64,000 nt of DNA, taken from contig JALEFY010000001.1 of NCBI GenBank assembly GCA_022760435.1, forward strand, positions 22,045 to 86,044, read 5' to 3'. Of the stretch, positions 44,317 to 51,984 are shown piece after piece (positions within the stretch are counted from its first letter, which is position 1; each line of letters begins with the position of its first letter). This DNA comes from Neomegalonema sp. (GTDB lineage Bacteria; Pseudomonadota; Alphaproteobacteria; Rhodobacterales; Rhodobacteraceae). The notes under the pieces were generated by a model, which made no database searches, was not told the origin of the DNA, and saw only the letters and a program-made list of their open reading frames with translations. The position numbers and the translations under genes are program-made.

Positions 44317-44488
44317 GGCTCGGAGTCAGACACAATAAAAAAAGGTTAAAACTAATCCTTGCGTCTGACTTCGAATTGCCCCATAGATGTGTGCAGGAGA
44401 GAGGGCGATTCGAGATCGCAAAAGCGGCAAGCCCCAATTCCTCAACAAAAAGTCAAACAGCGCCTCTTATGAGCAGGAGAGAGCGACG
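44317..44488 (+). promoter_or_regulatory. Leader of the YbjN gene with repeats
   Basis: The spacer holds an inverted repeat AGTCAGAC (44324-44331) / GTCTGACT (44363-44370) around an A-rich loop, which could end UbiK transcription. The ribosome-binding word GCAGGAGAGAG occurs twice, at 44393-44403 and 44473-44483; only the second has a start codon at proper distance. Confidence 0.4.
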
Positions 44489-44992
44489 ATGAACACGACA
44501 GGCCGTGAGTATGCGGCGTATGAGCCTTCGCCGATTGATATCGTCGAGGACATCGCCGAGGCACGCAGCTGGGATGTAGACCGGCTGGGTGACGATCAAA
44601 TTGCCATGGCGGCTGAGGGCGCGTGGCGCACCTACAGTCTTTCTCTGGCGTGGTTTGACCCGAGCGAAACGCTGCGGATGGTGTGCACTTTCGAGATCGC
44701 GCCGCCCGAAGATCGCTTGGCAGAACTTTATAAAGTAATTGAGGCAGTGAACGACCGTCTATGGGATGGCGGTTTCAATCTGTGGCGTGACCAGGGCCTC
44801 ATGGCCTTCCGCTACGGTCTCCCCCTACATGGCGGCGCAGGCGCGACACCTGAACAGGTGGACGCGATGCTGAAGGGCGCCGTTGAGAATTGTGAGTGCT
44901 ACTTCCCGGCCTTCTATCTGGTCGCATACGAAGGAGCCACGGCAGAAGAAGCCATGGCCGCAGCACTTCTCGAGGCAGCAGGCTCCGCCTAG
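44489..44992 (+). CDS. YbjN domain-containing protein
   Basis: A 167-residue acidic cytosolic protein. The pattern DIVEDIAEARSWDVDRLGDDQIAMAAEGAWRTYSLSLAWFDPSETLRMVCTFEI matches the alphaproteobacterial YbjN family, a fold related to type III secretion chaperones; the family's biochemical role is unsettled. In Alphaproteobacteria it is typically found beside proC, as here. The ATG at 44489 follows AGGAGAGAG; an in-frame ATG at 44387 would add 34 residues without a ribosome-binding site. A GC-rich stem-loop lies between it and proC. Confidence 0.85.
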   Translation: MNTTGREYAAYEPSPIDIVEDIAEARSWDVDRLGDDQIAMAAEGAWRTYSLSLAWFDPSETLRMVCTFEIAPPEDRLAELYKVIEAVNDRLWDGGFNLWRDQGLMAFRYGLPLHGGAGATPEQVDAMLKGAVENCECYFPAFYLVAYEGATAEEAMAAALLEAAGSA

Positions 44993-45005
44993 GCGCAGCT
45001 TGCTC

Positions 45006-45059
45006 AGTCGGCGGCGGGGTCCTTCCCCCCCCCAATCCCCCCCTACCTCGCCGCCGACT
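45006..45059 (+). other. 14-bp GC-rich stem-loop with C-rich loop
   Basis: AGTCGGCGGCGGGG (45006-45019) pairs with CCTCGCCGCCGACT (45046-45059), one G-U pair, around a 26-base loop that is almost all C and T. It starts 14 bases after the YbjN stop and ends about 90 bases before proC. No U-tract follows, so it is more likely an mRNA end-protector or Rho-related element than an intrinsic terminator. Confidence 0.6.
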
Positions 45060-45146
45060 TAAAACCTATCCATTCCGTCTCGAACCTTCCTCTGCCGCGA
45101 AAAATACGCTCTAAAGAAGGGGAAGAGCCGTTTCGAGAGTGATGGA

Positions 45147-46010
45147 ATGACCGATACCCTTTCCGCTTCCGACCAAGCCAGCTTGCCGCATCTTCTGGAT
45201 GGCAAGGACCTGCTGTTGCTGGGCTGTGGCAAGATGGGTTCGGCGATGCTGACCGGCTGGTTGAAGGCTGGCGTCTCCCCCGCGCAGGTGCATGTGCGCG
45301 ACCCCAACCCTTCCGAAGAAATTAACGCCCTTGCCGAGCAGGGCTTGCGGCTCAATGAGGCGCTGGATCTTGTCGATCCTGCGGCGGTGTTGTTGGCAGT
45401 GAAGCCGCAAATCATGGAAGCAGCCTTGCCCGCACTCGAGCCGATCAAGGGCAAGGCGCCGCTGTTCATCAGCATCGCTGCGGGCAAGCCTCTTGCTTAT
45501 TTTGAGGCGGTGATCGGCGAGGGTGCCTCAATCATCCGATCGATGCCTAACACACCCGCTGCAATCGGGCGTGGGATCACGGCTTTGATTGCGAATCCGC
45601 GGGTCTCGCAAGAGCAAAAGAACCTCGCCTCCTGCCTACTCGAGGCGATTGGCGGGACGGTCTGGCTGGAGCATGAAGATCAGATGGACGCGGTTACAGC
45701 GGTTTCCGGCTCTGGTCCTGCCTATGTTTTCTATCTGATCGAAGCGCTCGCAGCGGCGGGCGAAGCGCAGGGGCTCGCGCCAGAGCTGGCGATGCGTCTG
45801 GCGCAGGAAACCGTGGCCGGTGCCGGTGCGTTGGCGCAGCAATCGGAGCAAAGCGCCGCGCAATTGCGCATCAATGTGACCAGCCCCGCCGGGACGACTG
45901 CGGCAGGTCTTGCGGTATTGATGGATGCGCAAACGGGTCTGGCGCCTTTGATTGAACAGACTGTGCGCGCTGCGGCCGATCGTAGCCGCGCCCTCGCGCG
46001 TGAGAACTAG
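45147..46010 (+). CDS. proC: Pyrroline-5-carboxylate reductase
   Basis: A 287-residue NAD(P)H-dependent enzyme for the last step of proline synthesis. The Rossmann motif is LLLGCGKMGSAM (about residue 24), AVLLAVKPQIME is the second nucleotide motif, and IIRSMPNTPAAIGRG and TAVSGSGPAYVFYLIEAL are the ProC signatures; INVTSPAGTTAAGL is the C-terminal signature that forms the decamer active site. The N-terminus is about 15 residues longer than in E. coli. It heads a short operon with a small unknown gene (nine bases on) and csaA. Confidence 0.95.
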   Translation: MTDTLSASDQASLPHLLDGKDLLLLGCGKMGSAMLTGWLKAGVSPAQVHVRDPNPSEEINALAEQGLRLNEALDLVDPAAVLLAVKPQIMEAALPALEPIKGKAPLFISIAAGKPLAYFEAVIGEGASIIRSMPNTPAAIGRGITALIANPRVSQEQKNLASCLLEAIGGTVWLEHEDQMDAVTAVSGSGPAYVFYLIEALAAAGEAQGLAPELAMRLAQETVAGAGALAQQSEQSAAQLRINVTSPAGTTAAGLAVLMDAQTGLAPLIEQTVRAAADRSRALAREN

Positions 46011-46019
46011 GACAGCGTC

Positions 46020-46343
46020 ATGAGCGATCAGGATGATCCGCTGGCAGATGTCCTGCGCGCCGAAGTGAATGCCTTGCAGGATCTCAGTCACCGTTTGGCG
46101 GAGATCCAGGCGAGCAGGCCGCTAGATGATGAGAACGGGACCCCGCTGCATGTGATCCAGGACCGGAACCTGGCGATGCTCGAAGAGATGGTCGCACAAT
46201 CGCACAGCGCGACCTTGCGCCGGGTCGAGGCATGGCTCGCCCATGCGGGGCCGAAGCCGCAAGGCTGGGCGACCGGATATGGCGGGCTTCGGGATCTGCG
46301 CGAGGCGCGTGACGACGAGAAGGATGGAGGCTCTCATGGGTGA
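46020..46343 (+). CDS. Small conserved-looking hypothetical protein
   Basis: A 107-residue acidic, mainly helical protein that I do not recognise. It starts MSDQDDPLADVLRAEVNALQDLSHRLAEIQ, has a heptad-like helical region, then WATGYGGLRDLREARDDEKDGG at the C-terminus; no membrane segment, cysteine or known motif is seen. Its ATG lies nine bases after proC and its last eight bases overlap the csaA start, which argues that it is a real gene translated with both. Confidence 0.65.
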   Translation: MSDQDDPLADVLRAEVNALQDLSHRLAEIQASRPLDDENGTPLHVIQDRNLAMLEEMVAQSHSATLRRVEAWLAHAGPKPQGWATGYGGLRDLREARDDEKDGGSHG

Positions 46344-46674
46344 AGCCAGCATGGATGACTTCCTTCGCCTTGATCTGCGAGTGGGCGAGGTGATTGAGGT
46401 CGACCCTTTCCCCGAAGCGCGCAAACCGGCGCTGAAATTGACGATTGATTTCGGGGAAGAGCTTGGGCTGCGTCATAGCTCGGCGCAGATTACCGAGAAC
46501 TACGCGCGCGAGAATCTGGTTGGCAAGCAGGTGATTTGCGTCGTGAATTTCCCGCCGCGTCAAATTGGGCCGTTCATCTCCGAGGTTCTGACCTTGGGCG
46601 TTGAAGACGAGAATGGGGACATTGTGCTGCTGACCACCGATTTCCCCGGCAAGCTGGGCGCGCGGGTCTACTAA
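46336..46674 (+). CDS. csaA: tRNA-binding OB-fold protein, CsaA-like chaperone
   Basis: A 112-residue protein that is essentially one tRNA-binding OB domain of the EMAP II/Trbp111/CsaA type. DFLRLDLRVGEVIEVDPFPEARKPALKLTIDFGEE, SSAQITENY and CVVNFPPRQIGPFISEVLTLG are the CsaA family blocks. CsaA dimers act as secretion-related chaperones in Bacillus. GGAGG lies five bases before the ATG at 46336, inside the overlapping upstream gene. It is the last gene of the proC cluster. Confidence 0.9.
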   Translation: MGEASMDDFLRLDLRVGEVIEVDPFPEARKPALKLTIDFGEELGLRHSSAQITENYARENLVGKQVICVVNFPPRQIGPFISEVLTLGVEDENGDIVLLTTDFPGKLGARVY

Positions 46675-46711
46675 AGAACGAAACGGAATTCCGAATCGCC
46701 GCGTTTAGTAC

Positions 46712-46741
46712 TTGACGCTAGTGGAACCCGGTTCCATTCTC
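46712..46741 (+). promoter_or_regulatory. MerR-type promoter with operator in the spacer
   Basis: A -35 hexamer TTGACG (46712-46717) is followed by the palindrome GGAACC-C-GGTTCC (46723-46735) and a weak -10 candidate (CATTCT or ATTCTC, 46735-46741). Transcription would begin at or near the ATG at 46748, giving a leaderless or nearly leaderless mRNA; no ribosome-binding site is present. An operator within a long spacer is the classical MerR arrangement. Confidence 0.6.
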
Positions 46742-46747
46742 GATTTC

Positions 46748-47185
46748 ATGAGCAAGCATGATGTCATCCCCCCTGAAGAGCTTTCGACCAGCGAGTGCAG
46801 GCGAGAGTATTCCCTGCGCGAATTGTGTGACGAGTTCCATGTCACGCCGCGCGCCCTGCGGTTTTATGAAAGCCAGGGCCTTCTCGCGCCCAAGCGCAAC
46901 GGGGTGCATCGCATCTATTCGACAAAGGACCGAACCCGCCTGAAGCTGGTGCTGCGCGGTAAGCGCTTCGGCTTTAGCCTCGCGGAATTGCGCGAGCATC
47001 TGGACCTCTACGACCTTCAGGATGGCGAGCGGATGCAGCTCGAGCGCGCCGTCGTCACCGCGCGCGAAAAGCTGAAGGAGATGGAAGACAAACGTCGTGA
47101 TCTGACCGATGCAATCGACGAACTCACCAACCATATTCAAAAGATGGATGGTATTCTGGCCACCCATCGGAAGGGCAGCTTGTAG
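46748..47185 (+). CDS. MerR family transcriptional regulator of the beta-oxidation cluster
   Basis: A 145-residue regulator. The winged helix is REYSLRELCDEFHVTPRALRFYESQGLLAPKRNGVHRIYS, the MerR signature, followed by KRFGFSLAELREHLDLYD and a long dimerisation coiled coil (MQLERAVVTAREKLKEMEDKRRDLTDAIDEL). No Cys-rich metal site is present, so the effector is probably organic. It lies 25 bases before an acyl-CoA dehydrogenase gene; MerR regulators such as LiuR control fatty-acid and branched-chain catabolism in Proteobacteria, so a similar role fits. ATG 46748 is chosen; a TTG at 46712 lies in the -35 element. Confidence 0.88.
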   Translation: MSKHDVIPPEELSTSECRREYSLRELCDEFHVTPRALRFYESQGLLAPKRNGVHRIYSTKDRTRLKLVLRGKRFGFSLAELREHLDLYDLQDGERMQLERAVVTAREKLKEMEDKRRDLTDAIDELTNHIQKMDGILATHRKGSL

Positions 47186-47209
47186 CCCTCCGCTTCTTCA
47201 GAGGTCTAT

Positions 47210-49003
47210 ATGCCGCATTACACCCCGCCCATCGACGATATTCGGTTCGTTCTCCACGATGTCTTGTCGATCGAGCAGAGTACCGCCGTTGACGGATATC
47301 CCGATCTGACGCCGGATATGACGGCAGGCATTCTGGAAGAGGCGGGCAAGCTCGCTGTCGAGATCCTCTTGCCGCTCAATCCGATCGGCGATCGAGAAGG
47401 CTGCGTGCTGGAAGCAGGCAGTGTGCGGACCCCCGCAGGCTTCAGGGCGGCGATGGATGTGTTGCGCGAGGGCGGGTGGCCTTCGCTTGAATGCGATCCG
47501 GACTATGGCGGGCAGGGCATGCCCAATGTGCTCAATATGGCGATTGGCGAGATGCACTCGGCCTGCAACATGGCGCTGATGATGTATCCGGGCCTGACCC
47601 ATGGCGCCTATTCGGCGATCCACACCCATGGCAGCGAGGCGCAACGCCAGCTCTATCTTCCGAAACTGGTCTCCGGGGAATGGACCGGGACCATGAACCT
47701 CACGGAGCCCCATTGCGGCACCGATCTGGGCTTGCTGCGCACCAAGGCCGAGCCGCGCGAAGATGGCAGTTGCGCGATTACCGGGCAGAAGATCTTCATC
47801 TCATCGGGTGAGCATGATCTGGCCGAGAACATCATCCATCTGGTCCTTGCCCGCCTGCCAGATGCGCCCGAGGGGGTGAAGGGCATCTCGCTGTTCATCG
47901 TGCCGAAAATCCTGGTGCAGGAGGATGGCAGCTTCGGCGAGCGCAATGCGCTGAGCTGCGGCGCGCTTGAGCGCAAGATGGGCATTCATGGCAATGCGAC
48001 ATGCGTGATGAATTATGACGGCGCGACCGGCTTTTTGCTTGGCGAACCGCATAAGGGGTTGCGGGCGATGTTCACGATGATGAACGAGGCTCGCCTCGCG
48101 GTCGGCATGCAGGGGCTCGCGCAAGCCTCGATCGCCTATCAGAACGCCGCTGCCTACGCCAAGGAGCGCCTACAGGGCCGCGCGGTTGGCGGCGCCGCCG
48201 AGCCGGACAAGCCGGCTGATCCGATTCTGGTGCATCCCGATATCCGCCGCCTGCTGATGGAGCAAAAGGCCTTTGTCGAGGGCGGCCGGGCGTTGCTCTA
48301 TTGGGCCTCGACGCTCAATGACATCGCTCATCGCCATACTGAGCCCGCCGCGCGCGAGGCCGCCGACGATCTGGTTGGCCTTCTCACCCCGGTCATCAAG
48401 GCCTTTCTTACCGATGAGGGCTTTGCCGCCAGCGTGAAGGCGCAGCAGGTCTTTGGCGGGCATGGGTATATCGAGGAATGGGGCCAGTCTCAATTCGTGC
48501 GCGATGCGCGGATCGCGATGATCTATGAGGGGGCCAATGGCGTGCAGGCGCTCGATCTCGTCGGGCGCAAACTGGCGCAGAAGGGTGGCAAACCCCTCGT
48601 TGGATTGCTCAGCGAAATCAAGGACTTCTGCAAGCGCAGCCAGCATGAAGAAGCCTTTCGCGCCGATTTCATCGATCCGCTCAAGGACGCTTCCAAGGCG
48701 TTGCAGGAGGCGGCGATGTTCTTTGCCCAGCACGGCATGAAGAACCCCGATATTGCGCTGGCCGGCTCCACCGATTTCCTGCATCTCTTCGGGCATGTCG
48801 GTATGGCCTATATGTGGGCGCGGATGGCCAAAACCGCAGGGCAGATCCGAGAGGCGGACCCTGATCGCGAGGCGTTTTGCGCCGCCAAGATCGCGACCGG
48901 GCGTTTCTATATGCAAAAAGTCCTACCGATCAGCTTTGTGCATCTGGCGCGCCTCAAGGCCGGGGCGGGGTCCGTCATGGCGCTTGGGCCCGAAGATTTT
49001 TGA
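47210..49003 (+). CDS. Acyl-CoA dehydrogenase, long DmdC-like type
   Basis: A 597-residue flavoprotein with the same architecture as the 19424 gene. [100 protein letters not shown] are the signature blocks, the last with the active-site Glu, and a C-terminal domain follows. It catalyses the first, FAD-linked oxidation of an acyl-CoA. AGAGG precedes the ATG at 47210. It is the first enzyme gene of the beta-oxidation cluster and probably a target of the MerR protein. The substrate chain length is unknown. Confidence 0.92.
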   Translation: MPHYTPPIDDIRFVLHDVLSIEQSTAVDGYPDLTPDMTAGILEEAGKLAVEILLPLNPIGDREGCVLEAGSVRTPAGFRAAMDVLREGGWPSLECDPDYGGQGMPNVLNMAIGEMHSACNMALMMYPGLTHGAYSAIHTHGSEAQRQLYLPKLVSGEWTGTMNLTEPHCGTDLGLLRTKAEPREDGSCAITGQKIFISSGEHDLAENIIHLVLARLPDAPEGVKGISLFIVPKILVQEDGSFGERNALSCGALERKMGIHGNATCVMNYDGATGFLLGEPHKGLRAMFTMMNEARLAVGMQGLAQASIAYQNAAAYAKERLQGRAVGGAAEPDKPADPILVHPDIRRLLMEQKAFVEGGRALLYWASTLNDIAHRHTEPAAREAADDLVGLLTPVIKAFLTDEGFAASVKAQQVFGGHGYIEEWGQSQFVRDARIAMIYEGANGVQALDLVGRKLAQKGGKPLVGLLSEIKDFCKRSQHEEAFRADFIDPLKDASKALQEAAMFFAQHGMKNPDIALAGSTDFLHLFGHVGMAYMWARMAKTAGQIREADPDREAFCAAKIATGRFYMQKVLPISFVHLARLKAGAGSVMALGPEDF

Positions 49004-49099
49004 TCGAAAAGGCAGGTTTACTCGCGGGATAAATCGGGCGTTCATGTGTTTGGCTTAGACCTTTGCCCAAGTTGTGCTTGCACATAAAGAGGTGACGGA

Positions 49100-49354
49100 A
49101 TGAACCGACGCACTGCCTTTGGTCAGCGAACCCAAAGCCCCGGCCATCGTTTGATGCCCGAGGAGATGGCAATTGAATGCACGCGGCCCTCGATCTTTTC
49201 CTGGGTCTCCCGGCTGGGCGCAAGCGGCTCACCGGTCCGGGAGAGCGGGAGCGATTACGAGAGTGGCTATGACCGGGCCGCCGAGCCAGAGGCCGTCGCG
49301 GCTGTGCCGGTGAAGGAAGGGCACCATCACGTCATTCCGGGGCTGGGGTTCTAG
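49100..49354 (+). CDS. Small hypothetical protein
   Basis: An 84-residue polar protein of unknown function. It contains LMPEEMAIECTRPSIFSWVSRLGASGSPVRESGSDYESGYD and a short His-rich VKEGHHHVIPGLGF end; there is no membrane segment. AGAGGTG is well placed before the ATG at 49100, and the gene lies in line between the acyl-CoA dehydrogenase and a GST gene on the same strand, which are the main reasons for keeping it. Confidence 0.55.
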   Translation: MNRRTAFGQRTQSPGHRLMPEEMAIECTRPSIFSWVSRLGASGSPVRESGSDYESGYDRAAEPEAVAAVPVKEGHHHVIPGLGF

Positions 49355-49446
49355 CGGCGCTCGCGCTATCGTTTCTGGCAGGTCGAGAACCGGCGCTTGC
49401 GATCAAGGCAGGGCGGGGGCTTCGCGACGCAGCAAGGCGAGAGACG

Positions 49447-50085
49447 ATGAGCGAGTATGTACTTCACTGCTTTGCCCAATCGGGCAATGCCTACAAGGCG
49501 GCGCTGATGCTGAACCTGATCGGTGCCGATTGGCAGCCGCGCTATGTCGCCTTCTTCAAGGGCGCGGCGCGCACGCCTGAGTTTTCCGAGCTCAATGCGA
49601 TGGGCGAAGTGCCGGTCCTCGAGATCGGCGATGAGGCGCTGACCCAGTCCGGCGTGATCCTGACCCGGCTGGCCCGCGAGAGCGGCCGTTTCGGCGGCAC
49701 GGATGAGCGCGAGAGTGATGAGATCCTGCGCTGGCTGCTGTGGGACAATCACAAGCTGACCGCCAATCTTGCCACCCACCGTTTCCTGAACCGCTTTTTG
49801 GCCGAGGACAAGCGCGACCCGGCGGTGATCGCGTTTCTGGCCGGGCGCGCGCGGGCGGCGGTCAAGGTGCTCGAGGCGCGGCTCTCGGCACAGGATTTCG
49901 TTGCCCTTCCGGACCGCCCGACCATCGCCGATCTGAGCTGTGTGGGCTATCTCTATTACGAGGGCGAAACCGCGTTCGAGCGCGCGGCGCATCCTGCGAT
50001 CAGCGCCTGGCTCGACCGGATCGCTTCGCTGGAGGGCTGGGCGCACCCATATGATCTGATGCCGGGCCATCCGATCCCCGAATGA
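49447..50085 (+). CDS. Glutathione S-transferase family protein
   Basis: A 212-residue GST. The thioredoxin-like half is MSEYVLHCFAQSGNAYKAALMLNLIGADW with the cis-Pro in GEVPVLEIGDEAL and the GSH-binding TQSGVILTRLARE; the helical half has PTIADLSCVGYLYYEGETAFERAAHPAISAWLDRIASLEGW. Only 52 bases separate it from the thiolase gene and it lies within the beta-oxidation gene series. It may remove reactive or oxidised lipid intermediates, which is inferred from position only. The ATG is at 49447. Confidence 0.9.
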   Translation: MSEYVLHCFAQSGNAYKAALMLNLIGADWQPRYVAFFKGAARTPEFSELNAMGEVPVLEIGDEALTQSGVILTRLARESGRFGGTDERESDEILRWLLWDNHKLTANLATHRFLNRFLAEDKRDPAVIAFLAGRARAAVKVLEARLSAQDFVALPDRPTIADLSCVGYLYYEGETAFERAAHPAISAWLDRIASLEGWAHPYDLMPGHPIPE

Positions 50086-50137
50086 CGCGGGCAAGAAACA
50101 AGTCGAGAAGCGCGGCGAGCAGCAGGGAGAGACGCTG

Positions 50138-51349
50138 ATGAACGAGGCTTATATCTACGACGCGGTGCGCACCCCGCGCGGGCGCGGCAAATCCGATGGC
50201 GCGCTGCATGAGGTGACATCGCTGCGTCTGGCGGCCACGGTGCTCGAGGCGATCCGCGATCGGAATGCGATCGACACGGCGGACCTTGAAGACGTGATCC
50301 TCGGCTGCGTGACGGCGGTTGGCGAGCAGGGCGGCGAGATCGCCCGCACCGCGCTCCTTTATGCCGGTTATGACGAACGGGTGCCGGGCCTGCATATCAA
50401 CCGCTTCTGCGCCTCGGGGCTGGAGGCGGTCAATCTCGCCGCCAATCAGATCCGGGCCGGGGCGGGCGAGGCTTATGTTGCTGGCGGGGTCGAGGCGATG
50501 AGCCGGGTGCCGATGGGCTCGGACGGGGTGTCGATCGCCGTTGATCCGATCGTCGCGATGCAGAGCTATTTCGTCCCGCAAGGCATCTCGGCCGATCTGA
50601 TCGCAACCGAGTATGGCTTCAGCCGCGATGATGTCGATGCCTATGCGGTCGAGAGCCAGCGCCGCGCCGCGCTCTCCTGGGAGCAAGGGCGCTTTGCCCG
50701 CTCTGTGGTGCCGGTGCGCGATCAGAACGGGATCGAGATACTGGCGCGCGATGAGGCGATGCGGCCGGGCACCGATATGCAGAGCCTTGGTGCGCTCAGG
50801 CCGTCCTTCAAGGATATGGGTGAGGTGATGCCGGGCTTTGATGCGGTCGCGCTGATCAAATATCCGCATCTCGAGCGGGTCTCGCATGTCCATCATGCAG
50901 GCAACAGCTCGGCGATCGTGGACGGGGCGGCGGCGGTGCTGATCGGCTCGCGGGCGTTTGGCGAGAAATATGGCCTGAAGCCGCGGGCGCGGGTGCGGGC
51001 CTCGGTCAAGGTCGGCTCGGACCCGACGATCATGCTCACCGGGCCGGTTCCGGCGACGCAGAAGGTGCTGGCGCAGGCGGGTATGACCGTCGGCGATGTC
51101 GATCTGATCGAGGTGAACGAGGCGTTCTCGAGCGTCGTGCTGCGGTTCTTGCAGGCTTTTGACGCGGATCCGGCCAAGGTCAATGCCAATGGCGGCGCGA
51201 TCGCCATGGGCCATCCCTTGGGCGCGACCGGCGCGATGATCCTTGGCACTTTGCTCGATGAGATGGAGCGTCAGGACAAGGAAACCGGCCTCGCCACGCT
51301 CTGCGTCGCCTCTGGCATGGGCGCCGCAACGCTGATCGAGCGGGTCTAG
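50138..51349 (+). CDS. Acetyl-CoA C-acyltransferase (thiolase, FadA type)
   Basis: A 403-residue thiolase that releases acetyl-CoA from a 3-ketoacyl-CoA at the end of each beta-oxidation turn. The nucleophile is Cys91 in HINRFCASGLEAVN; the C-terminal blocks are NANGGAIAMGHPLGATGA with the catalytic His, and TLCVASGMGAATLIE with the general-base Cys. VEAMSRVPMGSDG and NEAFSS are also conserved. It is transcribed with the FadB-type gene, though a toxin-antitoxin pair now lies between them. The ATG at 50138 follows AGGGAGAG. Confidence 0.94.
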   Translation: MNEAYIYDAVRTPRGRGKSDGALHEVTSLRLAATVLEAIRDRNAIDTADLEDVILGCVTAVGEQGGEIARTALLYAGYDERVPGLHINRFCASGLEAVNLAANQIRAGAGEAYVAGGVEAMSRVPMGSDGVSIAVDPIVAMQSYFVPQGISADLIATEYGFSRDDVDAYAVESQRRAALSWEQGRFARSVVPVRDQNGIEILARDEAMRPGTDMQSLGALRPSFKDMGEVMPGFDAVALIKYPHLERVSHVHHAGNSSAIVDGAAAVLIGSRAFGEKYGLKPRARVRASVKVGSDPTIMLTGPVPATQKVLAQAGMTVGDVDLIEVNEAFSSVVLRFLQAFDADPAKVNANGGAIAMGHPLGATGAMILGTLLDEMERQDKETGLATLCVASGMGAATLIERV

Positions 51350-51385
51350 GCGCCCCGCGCAACCGGCGAGGAAATGGAGGACGCG

Positions 51386-51574
51386 ATGAAAGCAAAAGTT
51401 GTGAAGATAGAGGGTCGGCTGGCCGTGTTCGTCCCCGAAGAGCTGGTCGCCGCGCAGCGTATCAGCGAGGGCGATGAGGTTTCGGTCTCGGTCGAGCAGG
51501 CCAGCGACATCAAACGCCTGGCGCTTGAGATCATGGCACGTCGCCACGCGGCCCTCGCGGAGCTGGCGAAGTGA
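51386..51574 (+). CDS. AbrB/MazE-like antitoxin
   Basis: A 62-residue protein with the AbrB swapped-hairpin fold: MKAKVVKIEGRLAVFVPEELVAAQRISEGDEVSVSVEQ, where GRLAVFVPEELV and GDEVSVSV are the two beta-strand motifs, then a C-terminal helix (LALEIMARRHAALAELAK) that would wrap the toxin. ATG 51386 has GGAGG five bases upstream, better than the ATG four codons earlier. Its stop overlaps the Doc start as GTGA, the classical antitoxin-toxin arrangement. It should bind its own promoter, but it also lies in the beta-oxidation transcript. Confidence 0.85.
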   Translation: MKAKVVKIEGRLAVFVPEELVAAQRISEGDEVSVSVEQASDIKRLALEIMARRHAALAELAK

Positions 51575-51963
51575 CGCAAGAGCCGCGCTGGCTCACCCAG
51601 GACGAAATCGTCTGGGTACATGAAGAGCAGCTTCGTCAACATGGCGGTGCCGCGGGCGTGCGCGATCCAAGCGCGCTCGCTGCGTCACTGGCGCGACCGC
51701 AGCATAAATGGGCCTATGGCGCGGCCGAGGATGTCGTCGCTCTCGCCGCAGCCTACGGGTTTGCCTTCGCTCGAAATCACCCTTTCGTCGATGGCAACAA
51801 GCGCACCTCTTTGGTCGCGACGGAATTGTTCCTCGCGCTCAATGGCTGGGCGCTGCACGCAACGAACGAGGAATTGGTGGTTCAGACCCTTGCCCTCGCT
51901 GCCGGTGAACTGACCGAGGACGCGTTCGCCGATTGGCTGCGCATTCACACACAACAACAATAA
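51571..51963 (+). CDS. doc: Death-on-curing (Doc) Fic-fold toxin
   Basis: A 130-residue Fic-fold protein. HPFVDGNKRTS near residue 70 is the Doc catalytic motif HxFx[DN][AG]NKR with an intact His and Asn-Lys-Arg; the surrounding VRDPSALAASLARPQHKWAYG and FLALNGWALHATNEELV stretches match Doc. Doc proteins phosphorylate EF-Tu and stop translation. The start is GTG 51571 overlapping the antitoxin stop. The motif looks functional. It lies between the thiolase and FadB-type genes, 21 bases before the latter. Confidence 0.92.
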   Translation: MTQEPRWLTQDEIVWVHEEQLRQHGGAAGVRDPSALAASLARPQHKWAYGAAEDVVALAAAYGFAFARNHPFVDGNKRTSLVATELFLALNGWALHATNEELVVQTLALAAGELTEDAFADWLRIHTQQQ

Positions 51964-51984
51964 CCCGATCCGGGAGGGTCCCTG

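Noticed and set aside
46712..46747. TTG at 46712 as the MerR start codon
   Set aside because: It has no ribosome-binding site and coincides with a good -35 hexamer; the added 12 residues are outside the MerR fold.
50000..51547. 515-codon minus-strand frame opposite the thiolase
   Set aside because: Antisense shadow of the thiolase, which has all catalytic residues.
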